From an alpha proteobacterium AAP38 (GTDB lineage Bacteria; Pseudomonadota; Alphaproteobacteria; Azospirillales; Azospirillaceae): a stretch of 64,000 nucleotides of DNA. Location: NCBI GenBank assembly GCA_001296005.1, contig LJHR01000022.1:1-64000 (forward strand), given 5' to 3'. Shown here piece after piece: positions 52,032 through 60,909 of the stretch. A program made the position numbers and the translations under genes. Under the pieces are notes generated by a model. It saw only the letters and a program-made list of their open reading frames with translations, ran no database searches and had not been told where the DNA came from. Each line of letters begins with the position of its first letter. Position 1 is the stretch's first letter.

Positions 52032-53360
52032 ATGCCACCCCGCAGACAAGCCCCCCGCCGCCCCGCCCAGCGTCCCGCCCCCGAACCGCCCACGCGCGGC
52101 CCGGTAGAGGTCTCCATCACCCGTGTCGGCGGGCGCGGTGACGGGTTAGCGGAATGGCAGGGCCACCGGCTTTATGTGCCGCAGACGCTGGTCGGTGACC
52201 GGCTGATGGTGAAGTTCGGGGCCCATCGTGGCGATGGCTGGGAAGGAGTTCCCGTCTCCCTGCTGGAGGAAGGCAAGGGCCGCACCGATCCGGCCTGCAC
52301 CCATTTCGGCAGCTGCGGCGGCTGTGTCGCACAGCATATGGATGATGCGACCTATGAGACATGGAAGCTGGAGGCGCTGACCACCGTCCTGTCGCGCTGC
52401 GGCCTGCTGGGCGATGGCGTCACGCTGCATCCCGTGGCCCGCACGCCCGTGGGCAGCCGGCGGCGCGCCGTCATGAATGCCGTGCGCCGGGGCAACCGGG
52501 TGTGGCTGGGCTTTAACGAGGCGCATTCCCACCGGCTAGTCGATCTGTCGGACTGTACCGTCCTGGCACCGAAGCTGCTGGCGGTGGTCGCCCCGCTGCG
52601 TGATGCGCTGGCCCCGCTGCTGGCTGATGGTCAATCGATCGATGTAGCGCTGACCCTGCTGGATGACGGGGTGGATCTGGTGCTGGAAGGTCTGTCGCGG
52701 CCCGACCTGCGCACCCTGGAACATCTGACGGACTTCGCGGCTTCCCATGATCTGGCCCGCCTGTCCTGGCGCGCGCGGGAGGGCCAGCCGGCCGAGCCTA
52801 TTGCGTTCCGCCGTACGGGCCTGCTGGGCTTCGGTGCCGTCAGCGTTTCCCCCGCGCCCGGCGCCTTCCTTCAGGCCAGCAAGCAGGGCGAACAGGCCCT
52901 GGTCGCGGCTACCCTGGCCGGGGTGGGCGAAGCAGAAATGATCGCCGACCTGTTCGCGGGCAGCGGCACCTTCACCTTCCCCCTGGCCACCAAGGCCAAG
53001 GTGCATGCGGTCGAAGGCGATCCCACGGCCTATAACAGCCTGATGGGCGGGGCGCGGCAGTTGGGCGGCAAGGTGACGGCGGAAAAGCGCGACCTGTTCC
53101 GCGATCCGCTGACCCCCTATGACCTGAACCGGTTCCAGGCCGTCGTGTTCGACCCGCCGCGCGCCGGCGCGCAGGCGCAGGCGGCAGAGATCGCTGCCTC
53201 TACCGTGCCCGCCGTCGTGGGCGTGTCGTGCAACCCCGTCAGCTTCGCGCGTGATGCCGAACTGCTGATCCAGGGTGGCTACCGCCTGACCGATATCTGG
53301 CCCGTGGATCAGTTCCTGTGGTCGGCCCATATGGAACTGGTCGGCTGGTTCCGGCGCTAG
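52032..53360 (+). CDS. RNA (uracil-5-)-methyltransferase, RlmD/RumA-like
   Basis: 442 residues. After a basic tail, a TRAM domain (VEVSITRVGGRGDGLAEWQG) and the iron-sulfur motif CTHFGSCGGC (about 89-98) are seen. A Rossmann methyltransferase domain follows with DLFAGSGTFTFPLA (SAM site), VFDPPRAGA, and the catalytic Cys in VVGVSCNPVSFARD. It methylates uridine in 23S rRNA or tRNA; which position cannot be told from sequence alone. The first 25 residues are Pro/Arg-rich. Confidence 0.9.
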   Translation: MPPRRQAPRRPAQRPAPEPPTRGPVEVSITRVGGRGDGLAEWQGHRLYVPQTLVGDRLMVKFGAHRGDGWEGVPVSLLEEGKGRTDPACTHFGSCGGCVAQHMDDATYETWKLEALTTVLSRCGLLGDGVTLHPVARTPVGSRRRAVMNAVRRGNRVWLGFNEAHSHRLVDLSDCTVLAPKLLAVVAPLRDALAPLLADGQSIDVALTLLDDGVDLVLEGLSRPDLRTLEHLTDFAASHDLARLSWRAREGQPAEPIAFRRTGLLGFGAVSVSPAPGAFLQASKQGEQALVAATLAGVGEAEMIADLFAGSGTFTFPLATKAKVHAVEGDPTAYNSLMGGARQLGGKVTAEKRDLFRDPLTPYDLNRFQAVVFDPPRAGAQAQAAEIAASTVPAVVGVSCNPVSFARDAELLIQGGYRLTDIWPVDQFLWSAHMELVGWFRR

Positions 53361-53369
53361 GGTTGCGTC

Positions 53370-53510
53370 GTTCCCTCACCCTCCCAAGCCTTCCGGCTTG
53401 GGCCCCTCCCTCTCCCGCAAGCGGGCGAGGGGCTAAATTTCACCCCTCGCCCACGAACGTGGGAGAGGGAGGGGCCCATTGGTGGCAGCCAATGGAAGGG
53501 TGAGGGTAAC
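53370..53510. repeat. MITE-like palindromic element, copy 2
   Basis: Shares ends (GTTCCCTCACCCTCCC; complement of GGGTGAGGGTAAC) and internal CCCTCTCCC, GGGCGAGGGG, CCCCTCGCCC and GGGAGAGGGA arms with 21028-21176. Like copy 1 it lies between two converging genes. Confidence 0.75.
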
Positions 53511-53530
53511 CCCACCGTCGCAAACAACCC

Positions 53531-54442
53531 TTACGCCGCCTTGTGCCCCTCCCCCTGGGTGCCCAGGGTGAAGACGCGGTCGGTGGGCAGGACCTCTGTC
53601 GGGCCGACGGGCGGCAGCTCACGCAGCCTTGCATAGAGCGGGGTGAAATCCACCGCCGTGGCGTTCATCAGCTGTTCGTAGCTGTCCAGCACGAAATAGG
53701 TCTGCTGATAGTCATCGATCCGGTACTGGGTACGCATCACGCGTTCCAGATCGAAGCCGATGCGATTGGGCGACGGGCTTTCGATGCAAAACTGCGTCTC
53801 CCCGCGCGATGACAGCATGCCGGCGCCATAGGCGCGCAAGCCGTCCTTGGTGTTGATCAGGCCGAATTCGACCATGTACCAGTAGAGCCGGGCCAGATGT
53901 TCCTGGCCGTTGAGCGCAATGGCCTTGGCCCCGCCGATACCGTAGGCCTGAAGATAATCGGCAAAGACCGGATGGGTCAGCAGCGGCACATGGCCGAAGA
54001 AATCATGGAACACATCCGGCTCAACCAGATAATCCATCTCTTCGGGCTTGCGGATCCAGTTGGTGACCGGGAAGCGCCGGGCAGCCAGATGTTCAAAGAA
54101 TTCTCGCTCCGGGATCAGGCCCGGCACCGCCACCAGGGTCCAGCCTGTGGCCTTGTCCAGCACCTCTGACGCGCGGCGGAAATCCGGGATACCGTTACGC
54201 ACATCCAGGCGGGTCAAGCCTTCCAGGAATTCCGGGGCGGCATAGCGCGGCAGCAGGGCCGATTGCCGGTCATAAAGCGTCCGCCACATGGCGTGGTCGG
54301 CGCTGGTATAGGCGTCCCAGCCCTGGTCGATGGTGAAGTCAGGCTGTACATGGCTGTAATCGCCGCGCAGCGCCGTGTCGGTCTTGCCGCTGTCGGTGAC
54401 GCGCGAGGCAAAGTCGCTGGCGGGCGCGTTGGTCTGGTTCAT
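53531..54442 (-). CDS. phhA: Phenylalanine 4-monooxygenase
   Basis: 303 residues. Hydroxylates phenylalanine to tyrosine with tetrahydrobiopterin. The non-heme iron ligands fall in FHDFFGHVPLLTHPVFADYL (two His) and YWYMVEFGLI (Glu). Other marks are RNGIPDFRRASEVLDKATGW and YFVLDSYEQL. No pterin-carbinolamine dehydratase gene is adjacent. With the Lrp-type regulator and hppD it forms a Phe/Tyr catabolic region. Confidence 0.95.
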   Translation of the reverse strand: MNQTNAPASDFASRVTDSGKTDTALRGDYSHVQPDFTIDQGWDAYTSADHAMWRTLYDRQSALLPRYAAPEFLEGLTRLDVRNGIPDFRRASEVLDKATGWTLVAVPGLIPEREFFEHLAARRFPVTNWIRKPEEMDYLVEPDVFHDFFGHVPLLTHPVFADYLQAYGIGGAKAIALNGQEHLARLYWYMVEFGLINTKDGLRAYGAGMLSSRGETQFCIESPSPNRIGFDLERVMRTQYRIDDYQQTYFVLDSYEQLMNATAVDFTPLYARLRELPPVGPTEVLPTDRVFTLGTQGEGHKAA

Positions 54443-54589
54443 GGCTTCCTCCCCAAATCATGTGGGAATTGTTGGAAACCATGATAGCGCCGGGGCGGGG
54501 GCATTTCCTTGCGGATATGCCGTGGTAGTGGGTGTCTTGCGCAATTCCTGTGTCAGATCAGGACGGCCTTGCGCCATATCCTGCCTTGA

Positions 54590-55066
54590 TCAGGTTGGTT
54601 TCGGCAATGGCACGGCGGTGGAGTGCTTGACCACATCCAGCACAAAGCTGGACCGCACCTCCTTCACCCCCTTGATCGACAGAAGTTTGCGCATCGACAG
54701 GTCGGCGAAACTGTCCAGATCCTCCACGATAACCTGCAACAGGTAATCCATGGTGCCGGTCATCACGAAGCAGGAGATCACTTCGGGCAGCAGCAGGATG
54801 CCGCGCCGGAAATCGGCGTCACCTTCGGCATTCTGGTCGATCTTCACCTCCACAAAGGCGACCACACCCATGCCCAGCTTCTTGCGGTCCAGGATGGCGG
54901 TATAGCCCTGGATATAGCCCTGTTCCTCCAGGTCGCGCACCCGGCGCAGACAGGGGCTGGGCGACAATCCCACCTGATCGGCCAGATCGACATTGGACAG
55001 GCGGCCATTGCGCTGCAATGCAGCAAGTATGCGGATATCTGCCGCGTCCAAACCAACGCTGCCCAT
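54590..55066 (-). CDS. Lrp/AsnC-family transcriptional regulator
   Basis: 158 residues from ATG 55066 (GGGG upstream). The N-terminal helix-turn-helix (LDAADIRILAALQRNGRLSN, VDLADQVGLSPSPCLRRVRD) is followed by the RAM ligand-binding domain (VVAFVEVKIDQN, EVISCFVMTGTMDYLLQVIV). It lies between phhA and divergent hppD, so it probably senses an aromatic amino acid and controls both. The 140-base gap to hppD should hold its sites. Confidence 0.9.
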   Translation of the reverse strand: MGSVGLDAADIRILAALQRNGRLSNVDLADQVGLSPSPCLRRVRDLEEQGYIQGYTAILDRKKLGMGVVAFVEVKIDQNAEGDADFRRGILLLPEVISCFVMTGTMDYLLQVIVEDLDSFADLSMRKLLSIKGVKEVRSSFVLDVVKHSTAVPLPKPT

Positions 55067-55208
55067 ATTCTGCCCCTGATTGGTGGATTGGCGCAATTTC
55101 TCACCCAACACTGCCAGATTCCGGGGACAGTTCGCAAGGACATGCCCCGGCCTTCGGCCCTATCATGGAAACAATTCCCCAACCGATAGATTTTCACAGG
55201 AGATCAAG

Positions 55209-56324
55209 ATGGCGGACGGCGGCACAGCGCGCGTGGAAAACGGCCAGATCGTGGGCGATCTGTGGGACAATCCCATGGGCACCGACGGCTTTGAATTCGT
55301 GGAATATACGGCTGAGGATACGGCGGCGCTGGACAGCCTGTTCACCGTCCTGGGCTTCACCAAGGTGGCCCGCCACCGGTCGAAGAATGTGACCCTGTAT
55401 CGCCAGGGCGGCATCAACTTCATCGTCAATGGCGAAAAGGACAGCATGGCGCAGCAGTTTGCGCGCGACCATGGGCCCAGCGCCTGCGCCATGGCCTTCC
55501 GCGTGAAGGATGCCGCGTTTGCCCATCGCCGCGCCCTGGAACTGGGCGCCAAGGATGTGAAGGGTTCTGTCGGCCCGATGGAACTGAACATTCCCGCCAT
55601 CGAAGGCATCGGCGGCAGCCTGATCTATCTGGTGGACCGCCATCGGTCCGCTGCCTCCATCTATGATATCGACTTCGTGCCCGTTGATGGCGTGGATCAG
55701 AACCCGGTCGGCTGTGGTCTGGTGGAGGTTGATCACCTGACCCACAATGTCCATCGCGGCCGCATGGATCATTGGTACGATTTCTATGCCAAGCTGTTCA
55801 GCTTCCGGCAGATCCGCTACTTCGACATCGAAGGCAAGTTGACCGGTCTGAAAAGCCGAGCGCTGACCGCACCCTGCGGCAAGATTCGTATTCCGATCAA
55901 TGAGAGTGCCGGCGTCGAAGGCCGTGTCGACCAGATCGAGGAATATCTGCGCGAATATAAGGGCGAAGGCATCCAGCATATCGCCCTGTCGACCAACGAC
56001 ATCATCAAGACCTTTGACGCGCTGAAGGCCAACGGCGTCACCTTCATGACGCCGCCGCCCGGCACCTATTATGACATGCTGGAAGAGCGTCTGCCCGGCC
56101 ATGGCCAGCCGACGGAAGAGCTGCGGGCCCGTGGCATCCTGCTGGATGGCGCGCCCGGCGGCGGTCTGCTGTTGCAGATCTTCACCAGCACGGTGATCGG
56201 CCCGATCTTCTTTGAGATCATCCAGCGCAAGGGCGATGACGGCTTCGGCGAGGGCAATTTCCGCGCCCTGTTCGAAAGCATCGAGCGCGATCAGGTCGAA
56301 CGCGGCGTGCTGTCGGCCGAGTGA
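55209..56324 (+). CDS. hppD: 4-hydroxyphenylpyruvate dioxygenase
   Basis: 371 residues from ATG 55209 (GGAG upstream). Converts 4-hydroxyphenylpyruvate to homogentisate. The iron facial triad is intact: His in [14 protein letters not shown], His in [11 protein letters not shown], and Glu in [20 protein letters not shown]. The C-terminal [13 protein letters not shown] is typical. Homogentisate dioxygenase is not in the window. Confidence 0.96.
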   Translation: MADGGTARVENGQIVGDLWDNPMGTDGFEFVEYTAEDTAALDSLFTVLGFTKVARHRSKNVTLYRQGGINFIVNGEKDSMAQQFARDHGPSACAMAFRVKDAAFAHRRALELGAKDVKGSVGPMELNIPAIEGIGGSLIYLVDRHRSAASIYDIDFVPVDGVDQNPVGCGLVEVDHLTHNVHRGRMDHWYDFYAKLFSFRQIRYFDIEGKLTGLKSRALTAPCGKIRIPINESAGVEGRVDQIEEYLREYKGEGIQHIALSTNDIIKTFDALKANGVTFMTPPPGTYYDMLEERLPGHGQPTEELRARGILLDGAPGGGLLLQIFTSTVIGPIFFEIIQRKGDDGFGEGNFRALFESIERDQVERGVLSAE

Positions 56325-56402
56325 TCGGCCTATAGATAGGGTGCATGGGATGAGGGGTGGTCTTCCGGGGCCACCCCTTTTTCTTTATGCACGGCCCCCG
56401 CC

Positions 56403-57190
56403 TCAGTCAAACGCAAACGCATCCATGGCCAGGATGGCCCGGTCGGTACTGCTGTGCAGCAGGCGGGCCGGGATGCCCGGTGTGGCGGCACCCAGCGCGC
56501 TGTAGAGGGGCCAGAGATGTTCGGGCGTGGGGTGGTTGCGCCGCGCCTCTGGTGCCAGCCGGTCCCAGGCCAGAAGATCACCCTGGCGGCCTTCCAGCAG
56601 CGCCTGACGCATCCAGTCGGCAAAGACTGTCACCCCCAGGCGGGCGACGGCACATCGGGGTCCTGGCCCCGGAATTCCATCAGATTATGGCTGAAGCTGC
56701 CTGATCCCAGGATCAGCACCCCCTCGTCCCGCAGGGGGCGCAGGGCCGCGCCCACGGTGGCGTGGTGGGCGGCGGACAGGTGCGGCTGTACCGACAGTTG
56801 GGTGACGGGGATATCGGCATCGGGCCAGGCGAGGCTGAGCGGCGTCCAAGCGCCGTGGTCCAGCCCACGGTCGGCTACCAGTGCCGGCTCCAATCCCTGT
56901 GCCGCCAGAAGGCCCGCCGCACGTTCCGCCAGGGCCGGCGCACCGGGGGCGGGATACTGCATGGCAAACAGGGCCGGCGGGAAGCCCCGGAAGTCATGGA
57001 TGGTCGCGGGACGGGGCGACAGGGACAGGGCGGGCCGTGTCGTCTCCCAATGGGCCGAGACGGCCAGAATGGCCTTTGGCCGCTCCACCATGCCGCCCAG
57101 CCCCTTCAGGAAGCGGTGGGCGGGGGCTTCGGGTTCCAGGGCCAGCATGGGCGAGCCATGGGAGATAAAGATGGAAGGCAATCGGGCCAT
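56403..57190 (-). pseudogene. Extradiol ring-cleavage (LigB/YgiD-type) dioxygenase, frameshifted
   Basis: Two frames make one protein of about 261 residues. 57190-56630 gives the N-terminal 186 residues with the metal-site motifs [20 protein letters not shown] and [13 protein letters not shown]. 56633-56403 gives the C-terminal part (FADWMRQALLEGRQGDLLAW, RRNHPTPEHLWPLYSALGAA, ILAMDAFAFD). The break is at a run of five G near 56632-56636 (TGG GGG TGA); one extra G would restore the frame. It is either a recent one-base deletion or a sequencing error. The intact enzyme would cleave catechols or DOPA. Confidence 0.8.
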
Positions 57191-57308
57191 CGGGCCACCT
57201 GTCTGTCGTGATTGATCGATTGCCCTTCACATGGGCATGGCGGCGGCGGCGGGGAAGCCCGACCTTCGCCGGCGGCGGCGGGTGATGCCGCAGGCCAGAA
57301 ATGCGAAA

Positions 57309-57328
57309 GGCCGGCTTTGCAGCCGGCC
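57309..57328 (-). terminator. Terminator of tRNA-Ile
   Basis: GGCCGGC (57309-57315) pairs with GCCGGCC (57322-57328), loop 6. On the minus strand TTTCGCATTT follows. It lies about 50 bases after the tRNA 3' end. Confidence 0.7.
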
Positions 57329-57378
57329 CTTGTCGCACTGGAAGCTTTCGCTTCAACGATTTCACATCCGGGAGGGGA

Positions 57379-57454
57379 TGGTGGGCGCGGGTGGAATCGA
57401 ACCACCGACCTCTCGCTTATCAGGCGAGTGCTCTAACCCCTGAGCTACGCGCCC
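57379..57454 (-). tRNA. tRNA-Ile (GAT)
   Basis: 76 nt including an encoded CCA. GGGCGCG pairs with CGCGCCC. The anticodon arm CTCGC-CTGATAA-GCGAG gives GAT. The T loop is GGTTCGATTCC. It stands alone, not in an rRNA operon. Confidence 0.97.
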
Positions 57455-57469
57455 CTCTCGTGGAGCGCG

Positions 57470-57498
57470 GTGATAGAGAGCTGCGGGCCGGGTGTCAA
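57470..57498 (-). promoter_or_regulatory. Sigma-70 promoter of tRNA-Ile
   Basis: On the minus strand TTGACA (57498-57493), 17 bases, TATCAC (57475-57470), about 15 bases before the tRNA. A run of T upstream (GAATTTTTTTCG) resembles an UP element. Confidence 0.8.
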
Positions 57499-57712
57499 GC
57501 GCTTTCGTTCGAAAAAAATTCATCGCCCCGTATGTGGTGCCCATCGGATGGCGGGGAGCCTGCGGAAATCCAGGGTCCTGCCCGGTAGCCGCGTTGCCCC
57601 TGCCCCGCACTTGGTGTTACCACTGATGGGATAGTTCGCCGGAGGCCGCAAATGCCTTTCCGGCCATAGGTTTCGGCCTGTACAGGCGATATTCGGACCA
57701 GGGGCGGTGCAG

Positions 57713-59698
57713 GTGGCGGGGAAGGGCTGGCGAACGGCATTGTCGGGGGCGGCGCATGCGGACCGCATGCTGATTCTTGCCCTGTTGGCCGGCGTCATGC
57801 TGGGGGCCGTCCTGTTATGGTCGCATGCCAGCGAGCGTATCCGCGCCTTTGAAACGGCGATGAATGGCCAGATCCGCACCCGCGCCGGTTCGCTGGATAT
57901 GCAGATGCGGGTGGCGGTCGGCCATCTGGAGGCGCTGCGTCAGCGCGCCGAATTCTTCTATGCCGAATTTCCCGCGCCCGAGGATGTGCCCGCCAGCAGC
58001 CTTCTGACCGCGTTCCTGGCCAGCAATCCGCGTGGCGATGCCAGGCAGGGCTATTCCCTGGACCGGCTGCCCCCACCCTATCTGGTGGATCAGATCGGCA
58101 ATATCGCGGCCCTGCCGTCCGGCGATATACCCGCCAATCCCGTACTGTCCCGCCCAGACGAGGCCGGATGGCGGCAGGAGGCGGCCATGGCCGTGCAGCT
58201 TCTGCCGCTGATGGCCGTCACGCAGAAGGTGGTGCCGGAGGCGCGGCGGCTGGTCTATGCCTCCCTGTCGGGCATGCTGGCCATCCACCCCTGGGTGGAA
58301 AGCCGTCAGGCCGATCTGCTGTCGCAGGTGGGCACGCTGCCGGCCTTCGTGAATGCCGCCCCCGCCGCCAATCCGATGGCCGGGCCTGTCTGGACACTGT
58401 CGGGCCGTGAAGGCGATTTCCCCGACAGCGCCATGCTGGCCCTGCCCCTGACCCTGCAGGGGCGCTATGCGGGGGCACTGGGCATCGATATCCCCGTCGC
58501 CGGCCTGCGTGATGCGCTGGGCGCGGTGCAGCGGGTGGAAAGCATGCTGCTGCTGGTGGATCAGGCGGGCAATGTCATCACCGGCTCCTCCCGCAATCAG
58601 GAAAAGCCGCTGCCCCGCAGCATCATCGACATCCTGCCGTCCGGCGCCAGCCTGGAGGCCGGGCCCGATGGCATGATCAGCCACGGCTTCTTCAACAGCC
58701 ATATTGTGGCGATCCCGTTGAAGCAGGCGCCCTGGCGCGTTGTCTATGTCGCCCCCCCTGGTGCCTCCCTGCTGCCGATCCTCACGGATGTACTGATCTC
58801 TGTCGCAGGTTTCGTGGCGGCGGTTCTGGTGGTGGTGTTCGTGGCGCGGCGTCTGATGCTGCGGGCGCTGGCCGTGCGCGACACGGCCGCCGTGGCGGAA
58901 CGCGAGGCGCGCGCAGAAGCCGAACGCGCCCTGGCCGACCTGCGCGCCGCCCATGATGAACTGGACTTCCTGAACCGGGAGAAGACACGCTTCTTCTCCC
59001 TGATCTCGCATGATCTGCGCGGGCCGTTCAATTCCATGCTGGGCATGACCCAGGAACTGGCCGATCACGCGCCAAAGATGAAGCCGGAAGAGGTGGCGGA
59101 TTTCGCCCGCACCGTCCATGAAATGGCGCGCAAGGTGTTCGAGCTGCTGGAGAACCTGCTGCAATGGTCGCGGGTGCAGATGTCGGGCACGCCGTTCGCC
59201 CCCACCATCTTCCCCATGCGCGAGGTGGTGAGCGATTCCATCCGCGATGTAGCGTCCGCCGCCCAGGCCAAGGAGATTACCATCCTGGATGCCGCCGGTG
59301 ACCGCTGGGTCCTGGCCGACCGCACCATGATCCTGGCGGTGCTGCGCAATCTGATGATGAATGCCGTGAAGTTCAGCCACCAGGGCGGCGTAGTGCATGT
59401 GACCAGCCGCGCCCTGGGCGACCGGCTGGAGGTGGCTGTCACCGATAAGGGGGTCGGCATGGAGCCGGCGCAGCTGGAACTGGCCCTGCGCGGCGGTCCC
59501 AAGGCCAGCCGACCGGGAACGCAGGGCGAAACCGGTACCGGCCTGGGCCTGACGCTGGTCCGCGATCTGGTCCTGCGCCATGGCGGCGAACTGAAACTGG
59601 AAAGCAATCCTGGCCGCGGCACCATCGCCAGCTTCACCATTCCGCTTTCCACCGACCCGGCAGAGACACGGCGCCTGATGCAGCGCGCGGCGGATTAA
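57713..59698 (+). CDS. Orphan sensor histidine kinase with double-Cache-like sensor
   Basis: About 661 residues from GTG 57713 (AGGGG eight bases upstream; GTG 57707 also possible). Membrane helices (about 18-38 and 353-378) flank a periplasmic sensor of about 310 residues with a Cache-like end (LLLVDQAGNVITG, IVAIPLKQAPWRVVYVAPP). A coiled coil (about 390-420) leads to the H box FSLISHDLRGPFNSM (His about 433). The ATPase domain has LRNLMMNAVKFSHQGG, VAVTDKGVGM and GTGLGLTLVRDLV. No response regulator is adjacent. Confidence 0.9.
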   Translation: MAGKGWRTALSGAAHADRMLILALLAGVMLGAVLLWSHASERIRAFETAMNGQIRTRAGSLDMQMRVAVGHLEALRQRAEFFYAEFPAPEDVPASSLLTAFLASNPRGDARQGYSLDRLPPPYLVDQIGNIAALPSGDIPANPVLSRPDEAGWRQEAAMAVQLLPLMAVTQKVVPEARRLVYASLSGMLAIHPWVESRQADLLSQVGTLPAFVNAAPAANPMAGPVWTLSGREGDFPDSAMLALPLTLQGRYAGALGIDIPVAGLRDALGAVQRVESMLLLVDQAGNVITGSSRNQEKPLPRSIIDILPSGASLEAGPDGMISHGFFNSHIVAIPLKQAPWRVVYVAPPGASLLPILTDVLISVAGFVAAVLVVVFVARRLMLRALAVRDTAAVAEREARAEAERALADLRAAHDELDFLNREKTRFFSLISHDLRGPFNSMLGMTQELADHAPKMKPEEVADFARTVHEMARKVFELLENLLQWSRVQMSGTPFAPTIFPMREVVSDSIRDVASAAQAKEITILDAAGDRWVLADRTMILAVLRNLMMNAVKFSHQGGVVHVTSRALGDRLEVAVTDKGVGMEPAQLELALRGGPKASRPGTQGETGTGLGLTLVRDLVLRHGGELKLESNPGRGTIASFTIPLSTDPAETRRLMQRAAD

Positions 59699-59707
59699 CC
59701 TTATCGC

Positions 59708-60004
59708 TTAGACGCTTAGGTCCAGCTTGTCGCCGCGTCCGCGCGGGGGCTGCTGGTTGGTGCGGGCCTCCACGGCGGCGGCTTCATTGTCGAAGGCGCG
59801 GCCCACAAAGCTGCTGCCGGTGCCTTCGCGTGCCGCCTCCCCCCGCGCCACGGCGGTGGCGGCGCGGCGGGTCTGGGTTTCGGTGGGCTTAGCCACCTTT
59901 TGTGCCAACAGGCCAGCCGTCGCCAGCGCCGCATTGTTCTGCGGGTTGGTGGGGGCCGGTTGCGCGGTGGGCAGCGGCGGTGCTGGCTGCGACGGGATGA
60001 TCAT
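59708..60004 (-). CDS. Small Pro/Ala-rich hypothetical protein, 98 aa
   Basis: Starts with a Pro-rich tail (PSQPAPPLPTAQPAPTNPQ) followed by Ala/Thr/Arg-rich, probably disordered sequence. No signal peptide, Cys or membrane segment is seen. The reading frame ends 10 bases after the kinase stop on the other strand. Coding nature is supported only by length and codon pattern. It might be a flagellar or motility-associated disordered protein, but nothing proves this. Confidence 0.45.
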   Translation of the reverse strand: MIIPSQPAPPLPTAQPAPTNPQNNAALATAGLLAQKVAKPTETQTRRAATAVARGEAAREGTGSSFVGRAFDNEAAAVEARTNQQPPRGRGDKLDLSV

Positions 60005-60035
60005 GTTTTATCAGATCGCCGCTCCGCCGCCGGAG

Positions 60036-60827
60036 TCAAGAGGCAAGCGCGGATTTTTCCTTAACGGAAATGATCAGCATCGTGTCCAGGGTGAAGCTGC
60101 CATCCGGCTGGATGGCGAAATGCTCCTTCACCTCCGCCGCCGACCCAGCCTGCAAAGACAGAAGGGCCGGGCGATGGCTAGCCGGGGTGTTGATCCGGTC
60201 CACCCAGGACTGGAAACTCAGCGGCAGGCGGAAGGTCTGCGGCACTTGCGGCGTCAGGCCGGCGGCGGACAGCAGCGACCGCCATTCGGCCAGGCTGTAG
60301 TTGCGCACATGGCTGGGGTCGCGCACCATTTCGATGGTCTGGAGGTAGGTGTCCAGCAAGGGATCGGCAGGCGCGTACACATCCATCATCACGCAGATGC
60401 CGCCGGGCCGCAGCACGCGTGCCGCCTCGGCCATGGCGGGGGCGACATGGCGCCAGTGATGGGCGCTGTACCGGCTGACCACCATGTCGAAGCTGGCATC
60501 GGCAAAGGGCAGAACTTCTGCCCGGCCCTGACGGGTGGTGATGTTGGCAAGCCCGCGTTGCGCGGCACCTGCCGCCACCGCCGTCAGCATGGCATCCGAC
60601 AGATCATAGGCGGTGACCCGTTCCGCGAAGGGGGCGGCGTGGAAGCTGACATGCCCGCCGCCGCAGCCAAGATCGAGGAAATCCGCCACAGGTGCGGCCC
60701 GCAGCAGCGATTGCAGCGCCGTAAGGTCGGGGCCGGCGGCATGGGTGGGGCTGTTGACATAGGCATCGGCACGGGGACCGAACTGCTGTGTGACAAGGTC
60801 ATGCTGGCTGTCGGGCTGGGCATTCAT
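60036..60827 (-). CDS. Class I SAM-dependent methyltransferase, UbiE-like
   Basis: 263 residues from ATG 60827 (AGGAA upstream). Motif I is FLDLGCGGGHVSFH; motif II FDMVVSRYSAHHW; a post-motif LRPGGICVMMDVYAP is also present. The C-terminal third (LPLSFQSWVDRINTP) fits YcgJ/UbiE-type small-molecule methyltransferases. It is divergent from the XRE regulator gene across an 82-base gap with a palindrome, so that regulator probably controls it. The substrate is unknown. Confidence 0.88.
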   Translation of the reverse strand: MNAQPDSQHDLVTQQFGPRADAYVNSPTHAAGPDLTALQSLLRAAPVADFLDLGCGGGHVSFHAAPFAERVTAYDLSDAMLTAVAAGAAQRGLANITTRQGRAEVLPFADASFDMVVSRYSAHHWRHVAPAMAEAARVLRPGGICVMMDVYAPADPLLDTYLQTIEMVRDPSHVRNYSLAEWRSLLSAAGLTPQVPQTFRLPLSFQSWVDRINTPASHRPALLSLQAGSAAEVKEHFAIQPDGSFTLDTMLIISVKEKSALAS

Positions 60828-60891
60828 GGCCGGGGTTCCTGTCGTCGGGTGGGGTTCCTCCTGATTACGCCCGACCAAAGGGGGGTACAAG

Positions 60892-60903
60892 ATAAGCACT
60901 TAT
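60892..60903. promoter_or_regulatory. Palindromic operator between methyltransferase and regulator
   Basis: ATAAG-CA-CTTAT (60892-60903) lies just before the regulator start at 60910 and 65 bases from the methyltransferase start. A short outer GGGTA..TACCC pair (about 60883 and 60916) frames it. Typical position for self- and divergent-gene repression. Confidence 0.55.
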
Positions 60904-60909
60904 ACTGGT

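Noticed and set aside
57815-59581. 588-codon minus-strand frame
   Set aside because: Antisense shadow of the orphan sensor kinase; composition rich in Gln, His and Gly, with no domain.
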